Below are positions 23,701-35,700 of a stretch of 64,000 nt of DNA, in pieces (position 1 is the first letter of the stretch; every line of letters begins with the position of its first letter). The translations under genes were made by a program, and so were the position numbers. The DNA comes from Hyperoodon ampullatus (taxonomy: Eukaryota; Chordata; Mammalia; Artiodactyla; Ziphiidae), in contig OX457074.1 in assembly GCA_949752795.1 (NCBI GenBank), positions 31,667,980 through 31,731,979 on the forward strand, given 5' to 3'. The notes under the pieces were generated by a model. It was not told where the DNA came from. It did no database searches and saw only the letters and a list, made by a program, of their open reading frames with translations.

Positions 23701-26700
23701 TGCGTGGCTGGTGTAGTTGTGACGTTCCTTGGCTGTGCGCGCAGCGTATTCGCAGAGCCCCGTCTCCCAGCCAGGGTGGCCCTGTGGGTGTGAGATGGGA
23801 GCGGGCGGCTGGCCATGGAGTGCTGGTCCTTCACTGTGACTTTGCCTCCCCCGCAGCCACCTCCCCACGGGTGTCCTCAGAGCTGGAGCAGGCACGGCCG
23901 CAAACGAGCGGGGAAGAGGAGCTGCAGCTGCAGCTGGCGCTGGCCATGAGCAGAGAGGTGGCCGAGCAGGTGGGTGCCAGCAGGGATGCGCGCCCCCGTG
24001 GGGCGGGGCCCAGGCACACTCACACGGAGGAGGGGCTCTCGCTAGGTGGTCCTGGGGACGCATCGGTCAGAGGTGCTTCCCGGAAGTGCTCCCGCGCGCT
24101 TGGCTGGGCTCCAAGCCAAGTGTCCACAGCCCCTCAGCGCCGAGTGCGGACCACGATCTGCAAGGTGGGTCGAGAGCATCTGGACCCAGAAAAGGATGAG
24201 ACAGAGGCTGGGAGGAAATGCCCAGGAGATGAGAGTCTGACATTCAGACGTGGTCATGTGTGCAGTTTTTCTTTTATAAGCACACGTTACGTTAAGATGG
24301 AGAAAGAGAGGGTCTTCCCTGATGGTCCAGTGGTTAGGACGCCGTGCTCCCAGTGCAGCGGGCCTGGGTTTGATCCCTGGTCAGGGGAGTAGATCCCACA
24401 TGCATGCCATGCGGAGCGGCCAAATAAATGAATGAATGAATAAATAAATAAACAATAAATTAAAAAAAACAAAACAGGTTTTTACAAAAAAGATGGAGAA
24501 GAAGGGAAAGGAGCAGCCTTCAAAGGGGTCGGCCCTTGGCTGCCGCTTTCAGGCCGGACTTGCTGCCCTTTGGTTAAAAAAGGCGAAGGAGGGCTTCCCT
24601 GGTGGCGCAGTGGTTGAGAGTCCACCTGCCGATGCGGGGGACGCGGGTCCGTGCCCCGGTCCGGGAGGATCCCGCATGCCGCGGAGTGGCTGGGCCCGTG
24701 AGCCATGGCCGCTGGGCCTGTGCGTCCGAGGCCTGTGCTCCGCAACGGGAGAGGCCACAACAGTGGGAGGCCCGCATACCGCAAAAAAAAAAAAAAAAGA
24801 AAGAAAAAAAAGGCGAAGGAGTGCACTGAGGCCCGCACCCCCTCTCGCTTGGCAGTGCTGTTGAGAGACAGTGGGGGGTCGGATGGAAGAGGCAGGTGTG
24901 GGTCCCACGGTGACTGGAATATCCCAGAGGTCCATATAACGGCCAGCTCCCGGCAGGGCCCCTCTGTCCGCTCAGGACGTGCGGCCTGCCGTCGACAGGA
25001 CGTGCAGAGCGCTCACGGGGAAAATGGGGCAGATGGACGGGCCAGGCCGTTGTAGTTCCTTGCTCCTGTCTTATGGTAAAGAAGACGCAGTGAGTGTGTT
25101 TACTTATGTTTAATCATTGTATTGTTTTTGCGGTACGCGGGCCTCTCACTGTCGTGGCCTCTCCCGTTGCGGAGCACAGGCTCCAGGCTCGCAGGCTCAG
25201 CGGCCATGGCTCACGGGCCCAGGCGCTCCACGGCATGTGGGATATTCCCAGACCGGGGCACAAACCCGTGTCCCCTGCATCGGAAGGCGGACTCTCAACC
25301 ACTGCGCCACCAGGGAAGCCCGGCTCAGTCTTTTTATATATGCTGACTGTGCCTTGAATGAATATAAATTAAATATAACGAATCATTTCTGTTAGAAATC
25401 ATAAAATATAAACACTCATTTTCTGGACGCACACACAGTGGGGGCAGGGTGCAATGACCTGTGATTTGTCTTCTTTCTAATTCCTTTCTGGGTTGTTTGT
25501 GTTTTATAAGGAGACATATTGCTTCTATAATTAGAAAGAATTTTGATGTCATTTTCATTTTGAGAAAAAGTATTTTACAAGTATTTCTCTTCCCCCATCC
25601 GGGTGGGGGCCCCCCCCCCCCCGGGCGCACCTTGGGGTGGGAGAGGCTCGATGTCCACGTCGTCCCCAGACCCTCCTTTGAAGTGACGTGCGATACAACT
25701 TTGGTTTCCGGCTGTGGCCAGGAGGGCCTGGCTCGTGGCGATGTTGTTGCCGTGCCCACCAGCTTCAGGGTCCATTGTCCTCTACAGGAAGAGCGCCTCA
25801 GGCGGGGAGATGACCTCAGGTTGCAGATGGCCTTGGAAGAAAGCCGCAGAGACACAGTTAAATTTCCAAAAAAAAAAGAGGTGAGTGCTTCACGGGCCGG
25901 GCGTGGGGGGCAAGTCAGTGTGTGAGACCCTCCTGAGCCCAACCCCCGGCTGTCACAGCCAGTGGCAGTGAGGAGAGGGTGGGTGACACACATATCCGCC
26001 CGAGGGGCTGGGCCCTCCCCTGACCCCACCTCAGTTCCGTCCCCCCGACCCCCACCCCGTGGAGCTCCGGCGCTGCTCCATAAGCCGCTAAGCGTCAGGT
26101 ACTTTGGGACAGTTTCCTGGCCCAGGGTAAGCCGGCGTCCTCCTTACTCTACGCCGGGCTTCCTACCTGGGACCTAAAGGTGAACTGGATGTGGCTCTGC
26201 CCCTGACAACCTCGTTATCCCGTTGGGAGACAGACCCTCCCGCAGGGCCAGGGCTCCAGTGGCCTCCCTGTTCCAGTGCTGCAGGGTCCCTGAGGGCAGC
26301 CGGGCTGGCTGTGGGAGCAGGAGGGTGTGGCGGCCCCCTGGAGAGGGCCCTGGATGACGCTGGCAGCTGGGGGGCCGGGTGGGTCGGTGGGCCGCGTCTC
26401 GGAGGGAGGCAAAACCCCTGTTCTCCTGGGAAGCCCCAAGGACCTGTCGACAGATGGAGGGCGCTTGGCATGCAGCACATAGCCTGTGTGGGTGGAGCCT
26501 GGTTGTTACTGAGAAGCGTTGATGTGGGGCGGCGCAGTCCCGGGTCCTTGGGCCCCCCAGAAGCCCTCTGCACTGGGAGGGACACGGGCGGACATCGGCC
26601 GCAAGGGCAGTAGGGTAAACCTGTCCTCTTTCTTTGGTCCTCGTCTCAACAGCATGGCTCCCACCCGCAGCAGACCACGCTGTTGGACCTGATGGACGCT

Positions 26701-29700
26701 CTGCCCAGTGCGGGCCCTGCTGCCCAGAAGGCGGAGCCCTGGGGCCCTTCCGCATCAGCCAGCCAGACCAACCCCTGGGGTGCTCCGGCAGCCCCCGGCA
26801 GCACTTCGGACCCCTGGCCGTCATTCGGTAAAGACCTCCCTCGTACGTCTCCCCTGCCTGCCTGCTGGACGGGGGAGTGGCTGCAGGGCGCACGGCTCCC
26901 TCTCACCTGGCAGTGGTGGGAGTGGGTCTGGGTGGTGGGGGTGTGTGTCCAGACCTCCGCAGCCCCCCACAGCGCCCCCCTGAGGACTGCGGTTCAGGGC
27001 TCTGCTTCGTCCTATTGTGAGTGGTTTTCTGCTTTGGGAGATTTCTTCTCCGCTGCCCACACGCCTCGGAGAGGGCTTGTCCCTCCTCCGGGACATGCGT
27101 CAACTCTCTCAGCCTCAGAACTGCACCCCAGGTTAAGAAAATGTAATACACAGAGTCTATCGTCTAAATCACCGTGCTGTAATTAGCCAGAAATTACAGC
27201 ATGCTTAAGTGATCGCTAATGAAAAGGGGACACGTTTACTGTAATTCTTACCTGTCATATAAGCAATAGCAAATCAGTTTACGAGGCTAAATGGATATTT
27301 TAAAGTTCTGTTTAATGCCAAATGTAAGGTGAACTTGTGATAGGTGATTCAGACAGGAGTGTGCTGCCCTCTGTTTAATTTGGGCCGAGATCTTGGGCAC
27401 ATGGGCTTCTGGATCGCTGGGCACAGGGCTTGGCCTGCAGGCTTTGGGATGGTTTCCCACCCAGCCTGCCGCTCTGGGAGGCCCCCGGGTGCTCCATCAA
27501 CCCTGCTGGCCACGGCTGATCCGTGGGCTTTCTGTCTTGCAACCTTGAATGTATATTTTGTGCCAGTTTGCTTGTGTCTCTTGGGGCCTCTGTTTCCCCA
27601 AACCAGAACCATCTTTTGTATCCGGCTCGGTTCCCTGGAAGTTTGCCAAAGTGCACCGAATACCAGGCTCTGTCCTGCCGTGCGGGGACCCAGACAGGAG
27701 CAGGTAATGGCCCTGCCCTCCAGGCCCTGGCAGGTGTGGGCGAGTCAGCCCGCCAGCCTAGTAGCAGTGCTATGTGGGCAGGGCCCCGGGGGCTGTCTTT
27801 GCGTCCATCCTGGGGAAGGAGTCCAGCGGGCGTGAGGCGTGCGCCTTGGAGGAGTCTTCAAGGAGGATCAGGAGTGGCCGGGCCCCGAGGAGGCGTGGTG
27901 TTCCCGCAGAAGGCTCGGCTTGTGACAGGTGTGAGGCCGTGCGGTGCTGTAGTGGGCCCAGGGCTCGGGCCCTGCTGGTGTGAAACAAGCAGCAGGGGTG
28001 GGTGTGGGGAAGGGGAGGGCTAGGCCGGCGTCCCTGGACTTGTCCTTGGGGGATGCTGTTGGTCTCAGGGCTGGGCAGAGCCCCACACCTGCTTTGGTGG
28101 GAGCCCTCTGTGCCTTGGGGCAGACCCAGGCCAGTGCCCCAGAGCTGTCGCCTACTGGAGGCCACAGCAGCCCCGCCTGTGTGCTGTGCCCCCCGCCCCC
28201 CCCCGGGAGCACGCGTGGCCACACGAGGCAGGTCTGCTGGAAACGCCCCTCGGCTCTGCCCATGGGGACACAGGCCCTTCCAGGCAGTGGCTCGGACTTT
28301 TCTTTAAATCTGAAAACAGTTCTTGTGTAAAGTTACCGGTGGGGTGTTCTTCAGGAGAGACTCTCAATCCCTTTCAAAGTCGTATGGGGTCAGTAAGCAG
28401 ATGGGTGGCCTCAGTGCCCGGGAGAGAGCGTGGTCCCTCCAGGAGCTGGTGAAGCCAGCAGGCTTGGGGAGCGCTGAGTCCAGTCAGCGGCTGCTTTGGG
28501 GAGGGCTTTGGGGGTCTCAGTGGTGGGAGAGAGACAGACTTTTCCCTCTCTACCTTTTTTTTTGGTTTAACTGTTGGACTTATTTACCAGGGGTAAGTAT
28601 TACCTGGTCAGGAGAGAGGAAATACATATTTTTTCAACCAGCAAGTTTGCCCAGCCCTCCCATTGGCTGGGCCCTGGAGCTGGGTGTCCTGACTGACCAG
28701 GCACCTGACCCTCGCGGGGAGCTGGGGGGGTCTCCTGCGGCTGGGGCAGGACCACCTCCAGTGGTTGGGGTTCTCACACCTGCAGGCGGCGGAAGCCAGC
28801 AGCTGGGGAGAGGCGGCTGGTGCCCAGAGGCAGCTGAACATCACATGGGAATTCTGCCCATGTGGTTCTGCTCTTCTGAATTTTTTTTAATCAAGATAAA
28901 ACTTACACGACATAAAATTCACCATCTTACCCATTTTCAAGTGGACAGTTCAGTGCTTCTTAGCCCTTCATGATAGTGTGTGGTTATCAGTACTGATCCC
29001 AGGACTTTCCGTCGCCCCAGAAGGAAACCCCTTCCCATTAGGCATTCATTCCCTGTTGCCCCTCCCCCACCACCAGTCTGCTTCCTGTCTCTGAAGCTGC
29101 CTGTCCGGGCGTTTCGTCTGTCATGGGATCACACAACACGTGGCCCTTGTGACTCCCAATTAGCATGTTTTCAGAGTTCGCCCATGTGATAGCACACATC
29201 CCTCCTTCATTCCTTTTTAATGGCTGAATAATATTCCATTTTATAGACATAGCACATTTGTATAACCATTGAGCAGTAAGAGAAGGTTGAAACCTGAAAT
29301 TTTGAAATCAAATTTTTAAATGTTGACAATGAATTTTAAAAATTAAGAACGTGGTTGGAGCTAATCAAAATGCACCTGCAGTGGCCACATGTGGTTGGTT
29401 CATGGACTGCCACTTTGCCATCTTTTGCTACTTGCCCAACCCAGGGCCGTCTCCTTGGTTCTGATGCACTTGGCATTTTTACCAGTGACTTGGGGTAAAC
29501 AGAGCATCAAAGCCCAGAGAGGCTGTTCGTTCCTCTGAGGTCACACAGCAAGCGAGGGGCAGGCTCAGTGCTCACGGCCCCCAGTCCTGGAGTCATCACG
29601 CCATCCTGGACTGCCGCTAAGGCCTTCTGTGGCCTCTCATGTTCGGGAAAAGTCCCCTCAGACTGCAACAGGGAGCGAGAACTGGTGTTAAAATGTTAGC

Positions 29701-32700
29701 TTGTCTGCTTCCTGCGTCCCCTGGGCCTGTGTGTTTTCACGTGGTTGGGGTCATATCATGGGTACGTGTAGACATTTCTTTCTTCCATACACGGGGAGGC
29801 TTTCCAGGCATCAGTCGAAGCTCTAGACCTCGGCTCCCGTGGGCAGTGCTAGCGCTCTGCCCTCAGCAGCACTGCAGGACGCGGCCTCAGCCCCGCTTCC
29901 AAGCTCACTGGACCGTGGTGACCGTGAACTTGCTTCCTTCTTCTAAGACGCTGCTCCGGAGCGAGACGCAGTGTCAGGCTTACTGCTTAGTCTGTGGTAG
30001 AATCTGCCGGTGTGTGTTTGGGGAACACTCCACCACCCCGAAACAGCTAGAAAGATCAGAGTCTCTTCCCCAGCACTGTGGGATGCGCCCTCTGGATGAA
30101 AGAAGCGCTGTTGTGAAAGCCGCCCTTGGTAGCGAGCCCTGCCTTTACCAGCTTGTGCCAAGGGGCCTCGGGAGGAAATGCTGGGGGCTGGGAGGAGGGA
30201 GAGCGGCGCCTGCCAGGTCAGCAGGGAACTTCCTGCACCTGCCCAGACACAAAGCAGCCGCCTGGGACAGCAGGGCTCACGACCTGTGATTCCGATGGCC
30301 TTGACTGGCTCAGCCCCCGCCCTGGCTCACTCCATGACCCGCCATGTGACTGCTTCCCTGTCCCTTGGAGACTCGTCGTGGGGCTCGGGGGGAGCCGGAT
30401 GGGGGGAGCCAGGCACGCTCCCTGTGAATGGGCCCTCGGTCCTAGCCTCCCCTCCTCTCGGTCACTCAACAAGCGCCTATTTGTCGGGTGTGTGGCCCGG
30501 CTGGGCCTGCTGGGGCTGTGGTGGGCGGCGCACAGTGGGGTCCATCGTGTCCCACGTGCGGTCAGGAGGGCAGTGCCCGAGGCCCGGGGCGGTGGGAGGC
30601 CGAGGAGTTCCAAGATGGCCTCTGCCTGGCAGGGCAGCCTGGCCCCCCTTAAATGCCAGCTCCTCACATGATGCTGTGTCCTTCTGTTTGGCTAGTGAGC
30701 GCCTGCCTGTGCTTGAAAACATGGCTTGGGTGTCCTGCTCGGGGAGACGGGGTCACACTGTCCTCAGGACCCCTCCTTCCCCGTGGTCGCCGGCTGCCCG
30801 TGACCCGCATGCTAGGTACAGTCACTGGGGCCGTGTTCCTCTTGCAGGGCAGGGCCTGGGCCTGGGCCGTGCGGGCCAAACGATGCTCAGAGGAGCGAGG
30901 TGGTGCCGAGGGCCGCCTGTCTGTGGCAGGGTCCGGCCCCACCAGATGTCTGTCTGTCCATCCGGCCTGCGACCCGAGCGGCCCAGGAGCGGGGTGGTTC
31001 CCCTGCATCAGCTGCCCATCCTAGCCTCTCGGGGAGCCTGTAAAAATGCACATGCCCAGGCCCTCCTTGGCATCTGTGTGTGTGGGGGTCAGTATTCTAC
31101 TCACGCCCCCAGGGGATTCCCAGGGGCCACAACTGAGCACTGCTGGCCTGGTGCCCCCTGAGCTGCGTGGTGAGTGGATCCCTCTGAATCAAAGGCGTTT
31201 GCAGACTCTCTGCGTGGGCTGTGCAGAGTTGGGGCGGCTCTAGCTGTGTGTTTCTACACCTGAGTCAGACATTTACCCGGAACCTTCCAGAAGTGCTCTC
31301 CAGCGTCGACGGTGCCCATGGTGGGAGTCGGGGTGACCGCAGGGTCCCCGCAGCCCTGAGACTCTGTGGGTCCCTCAGGCCCCATCATTTGCCAGCACCT
31401 TCGTGTGTCAGGTCCTCTCTGAGGCCCGGGAGAGCGGCGTGAGCTCAGCCCCCGTGAGCAGGTGCCTGTGAGGGGGCTGCAGGGTGGGGACCGTGCCCCC
31501 GAGCGGGCCGGGAAGGCCGTCTGGTGGGCAGGACGCCATGTTGTACCCAGTGGGGACGGGTAGCTCTGTCCTCAGGCCAACTCGACCCAGTGGCTGAGCG
31601 GCGTCACCAAGACCCAGGCCCCCTGCTCTGCCCCCACCCAGTGGGCCCCTCCCCTCTCCCTTTGGCCTCAGAAGCTCAAGGCCTGGCTGGTGGCTCTGGG
31701 TGCTCCCAGCCCAGGGATGGAGAGGGTCTTCCTGGACCTCACGGACTGCTCTGGGATGCAGGAGTGGGGAGCTGGGACGGGGGGTGGGCTGGTGAAGACC
31801 CTCCCCTGTTGCAGCGCAGGGTCCACCCACTCAGACCGGGACTAGGGAGTGGTGAGGGGACAGTTCTCCCGAGGAAGATCAGGGGATCCCTCCAGAAGAG
31901 AGGAGGTCGGTGCTGGAAGGTGACCAGGGAGCGTCTCCTGATGGGGGCGAGTCTGCCCAGCGGTCAGGCGCAGGGGAGGAGTGCAAGGCTCCCAGTCCGA
32001 GTCCTTGGGCACGGACGCGCTGGGACGTGAACTGGGAGCCTGCAGTTCTCGCGGGCGCTGCTGAGCCGGGGAGGTCGAGGCCCCACGGGAGCCAGAGCAG
32101 CCTGGCACCGGGTCCGGGTTCTCTGCAACCTCCCCATCCTGCGTCCTCTCCGTTGTGTCTCAGTAGCTCTGAAGACACGTCCCAGCTCCTCTAACCTGCA
32201 GTCCAGCCCCCTCCAGTTGAGACGGGAAACCGAGACCCCCGAGGTGCTGTGTTGGGGGCAGAGCGAGGGTGCACCCCAGCTGTGTGACTCCAGCCGGGAC
32301 CAGGTGTCCCGCTGGCCCAAGTGGGTCCGGGAGAGTGGGGTCCGTCCCGGGGGAGGTTCTGCGTGAGACACTGGGCGGACGGGAGTGAAAGGTCGGAGGA
32401 GCTTCTGGAAGCCTCAGGAGGGCTGTGGGCTTGGGGGCGGCGGCTGGAGAAGCCCCAAGTCCACACCAGAGCTGGCCAGCCTCCAGTGGGTGACAGGCGT
32501 GAGGCTGCCCTGGCTTGTCCGTTGTGGTCGCCGTGGCAAGCCTGGGGGGGGGCCGGCCGGCGGCGGTGCGTCTTCTTCAAAGCCAAGGAGCCCCTTTCAC
32601 GGCCGGGCCCCGTGCAGTGCCCTGCCTGGGGACGGGCCCCGGGCGCTGAGTCCACGGGGGTCAGGGAGCAGTGCCCGGTCTTTTCACCCCGCCTAGTGCC

Positions 32701-35700
32701 CCCAGGAGCTTGCTGTCCAGGGAGACTCCTGGTAAACGAGTAGCCACGGAGCTTTCTGGAGAATGCTCCGGAGGAGTTGGGGGCGCGTGCAGGCAGAATG
32801 GGGACACAGCTTTTTGGAGTTCCAGGAAAGTAATGTTTGAAAAGATAGTGACAGGGGGCTTTCAAGAATTGTGGCGAGGGGCTTCATCTCAGAGCTGGGG
32901 AGCCTAGTGAGCTCTACACAGGGTAATCAGAGAAACCCACACCCAGACGTGCAGTCAGGAGACTGGAGAACAGCAAAGGGAGAGGACATCAGAGATGACC
33001 CCCCAGGAGCAGAGAAGAACGGCAGTCAGGCCGGCGGCCGAGTCCCAGCAGTGATGAGAACGTCAGGGCGGTGGGATGACGTCCTCAGGGCCCACCGGGA
33101 GAACGTCCTTCTCCTGAGAACAACGGTGAGACAGAGAAACCACCGAAAACCTCACCCACCAGAATCCTGCATCTGGTAAAGGTATCCTTCAGGAATGAAG
33201 GTGAAAGGGTACCATTTCCAGCCCCACAAAAACTGCCAAGGGAAGTTCTTCCAGCTGACAGGGAAGACAACCAGATGGAAACTCAGATCTCTGGAAGGAA
33301 TGGAGAATATCAGGAATACAGAACTAGGCAGGAGAAGATGTTTAAAGTAATAAGAATATAAGAAAGTTGGAGCAGCGTGATTCATAAGCCTGTGAAGGTG
33401 TTGTCTCAGCAACTGGAGAGCACGCGTTCTTTCCAGTTGCACCCGAGATGCAAAGCATCAGTTGTGTGCTAGGCAAAAAGCCTCTGCCAAGTCAGAGGAT
33501 TGGATCACACAGAACGCACCTTCTGACCACAGTACACTCAAGTTTAAAGTCGGTAGCAAAAAGATAAGTAGAAAACTCCATACACCTGACATTTTAAAAA
33601 CACTTCTACATTCTTGAGTCAAATAAGAAATTATAGTGACAGAAATATTTAGAACCAAATAATAACGTAAATATTTTCGTATCAGAATACATAGGACAAT
33701 GGAAGTGATAGTAAGAGGAAAATTCAGAGCTTTAAATGTTTGCATTAGTCCAGAAGAAAAGCACAAGATTGATGCGGTGTTGAGGCTTGGATGGTGTCAC
33801 ACCCGAGTCAAGTGGAAGGGATGAGATAGTGAGGACAACAGAAGCTAACAAGTTAGAACACAGACGGAATAATATCCACAAGCACAGAAGTTGGTCATTG
33901 AAAAGAGTAATAAAATAGAGAAATCTCTGGCAAGAGTAGTTCTGAAAAATAAAGAGGAAAGGCCAAACAGTGTAGGTGCAGGTCCTGCCGAGATTCCACA
34001 TAGAGTAAGAGGTGTTTGATCAACTCTGTGCTGACAGATCCGAGAACTTAGATAAAATGGATAAATTAAAAAAGAAGACTCAGCAAAGCTGGCGGAAGAG
34101 CAGTAGGACACCTGTAAGTAGGGATAGTCCTATAATCATTAAAGGAGCCGAGTAAGTCACTCGCCTCCCTCTCGTTCCCTAAATCACCCAGAGGGCTTTG
34201 CTGCAAGTTCTCAAGCCATTCAAGAAACAACTCCAGGGACTTCCCTGGTGGTCCACGCGGTTAAGACTCCACACTCCCAATGCACGGGGCCCGGCTTTGA
34301 TCCCTGGTCAGGGAACTAGATCCCGCATGCCGCAACTAAAAGATCCGGCGTGCTGCAACGAAGATCCCACGTGCCGTAACTAAGACCCGGCACAGCCAAA
34401 ATAAGTAGATAAATATTAAAAACAAAAAAGAAAGAAACAACTCCACTTTATACAAACTCCTTCAGGGGGTGGGAAAAGGGAGTATTCCTACTCATTTTAT
34501 GGGCTAGCATAACCTTAACACCAAAACCAGACAGAAGATGCACAGTGTGAAAACAAACACGTCAGGCCAGGCCCACTTAGGAATATAGGTGCAAAAACCC
34601 TAAGCAAAGAAGCAACTGTAAAACCAGAACGAGAAAAATATAAAAATGATACAGTACCTCATGAAAAACATTGTTTGCAAGGACCAAATCACTAGGAAAT
34701 GTATTAATGTACCATATTAACAGGCCCAAAGAGAAAAAGCATGCGATCATTCTATTAGAGGCAGAAACAGGCTGACAAAATTCACCAGCTCTTTATTGCA
34801 GAAGTCTTAGCAAACTTGGAATAAGGGGGAACTTCCATAACCTGATAAAGAGCTTCTGAAAGGAAAAATTACCTATTACGGTAAATGGTGCCATTTAATG
34901 GTATACGGTTAAGAGCAAGACGTGGACACAGTCCGTTCCCCTGCTCTGCGTTGGGACGGGTGGTCCCGGCCAACAAAGCGAGACGGGAAAATGAGGGACT
35001 TGGAAGAACTAAGCTGTCATCGTTTTCAAGGGATGTGACCGTGTACACAGACTCCCAAAGAGTTTCTGCAAATGAGGTGATTGGAATTAAGAGTTATTAG
35101 AATTACTGTAAGAATAAATAGGATGCAACTAACATAACAATGTAAAGCAATTATACTCCCATAAAGATGTTAAAGAAGAAAAAAAATAAATAGGATGAAT
35201 TTCAATGATTAGAATTAAGAGTTTAGCAAGATTGCTGAATACAAAAATTAGTATACGAAATTAAATTGTTGCTCTGCGTAGTAATAAGTAACCAGAAAAT
35301 GAAGTTTCAAAAATATGCCGGTCCCTAAAGTTGTATAAATCCCTTATGGAAATAAAGGATAAAGTAAAAAGTATTTATCCAGGCCATGTGCGAGGGCATG
35401 TGGAGGTGGAGTTCCTGCGTGTCCTGAAAAGCACAAATTAGAGGAAAATCCTGCTGCGTTCTACTCCATGCAAGTGAGAACTTCTCTGTTCATCAAAAGA
35501 TTCCATGAGGAGAGTGAAGGGAAAGGCCACAAGTTTGGAGAAGGTGTTTGTAACTCAAGGAAGAGAATCAGCACCCAAACGTGGGAGGACCCCGTCAAAT
35601 CAATGAAAACAAAAAACCCAAGGGAGGTGGGTAGAGACGGGACCAGGCCCCTGGTGGGAGAGGAGGCGTGAGGGGCCTGGGAAGGAGCGAGCTGATGCCC

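Larger units (their letters stand above)
8798..23856 (+). other. EPN2: EPN2 intron after first coding exon
   Basis: This is a 15-kb intron bounded by GTGAGT and CCCCCGCAG. It contains the degenerate alternative exon near 10.4 kb and L2, MIR and L1M fragments. Much of it is GC-rich with many meaningless open frames. The AT-rich patch at about 21.95-22.4 kb and the stretch at 13.85-14.5 kb hold nothing I can name. Confidence 0.85.
23970..25787 (+). other. EPN2: EPN2 intron with three SINE insertions
   Basis: This 1.8-kb intron is bounded by GTGGGT and CTCTACAG. It contains one CHR-1-like SINE and two CHR-2 SINEs, plus a poly-C run at about 25608-25622. Confidence 0.9.

Noticed and set aside
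25600..25625. Poly-C run as a functional element
   Set aside because: It is a simple homopolymer in an intron with no supporting context, and may vary in length.
30178..31161. A 327-codon open frame in the EPN2 intron
   Set aside because: It shows no protein family signature, no splice or promoter context, and lies in GC-rich intron with overlapping open frames on the other strand.
33080..35370. Possible active L1
   Set aside because: The ORF2-like sequence is interrupted in all frames and split by a SINE. It is an old fossil copy.
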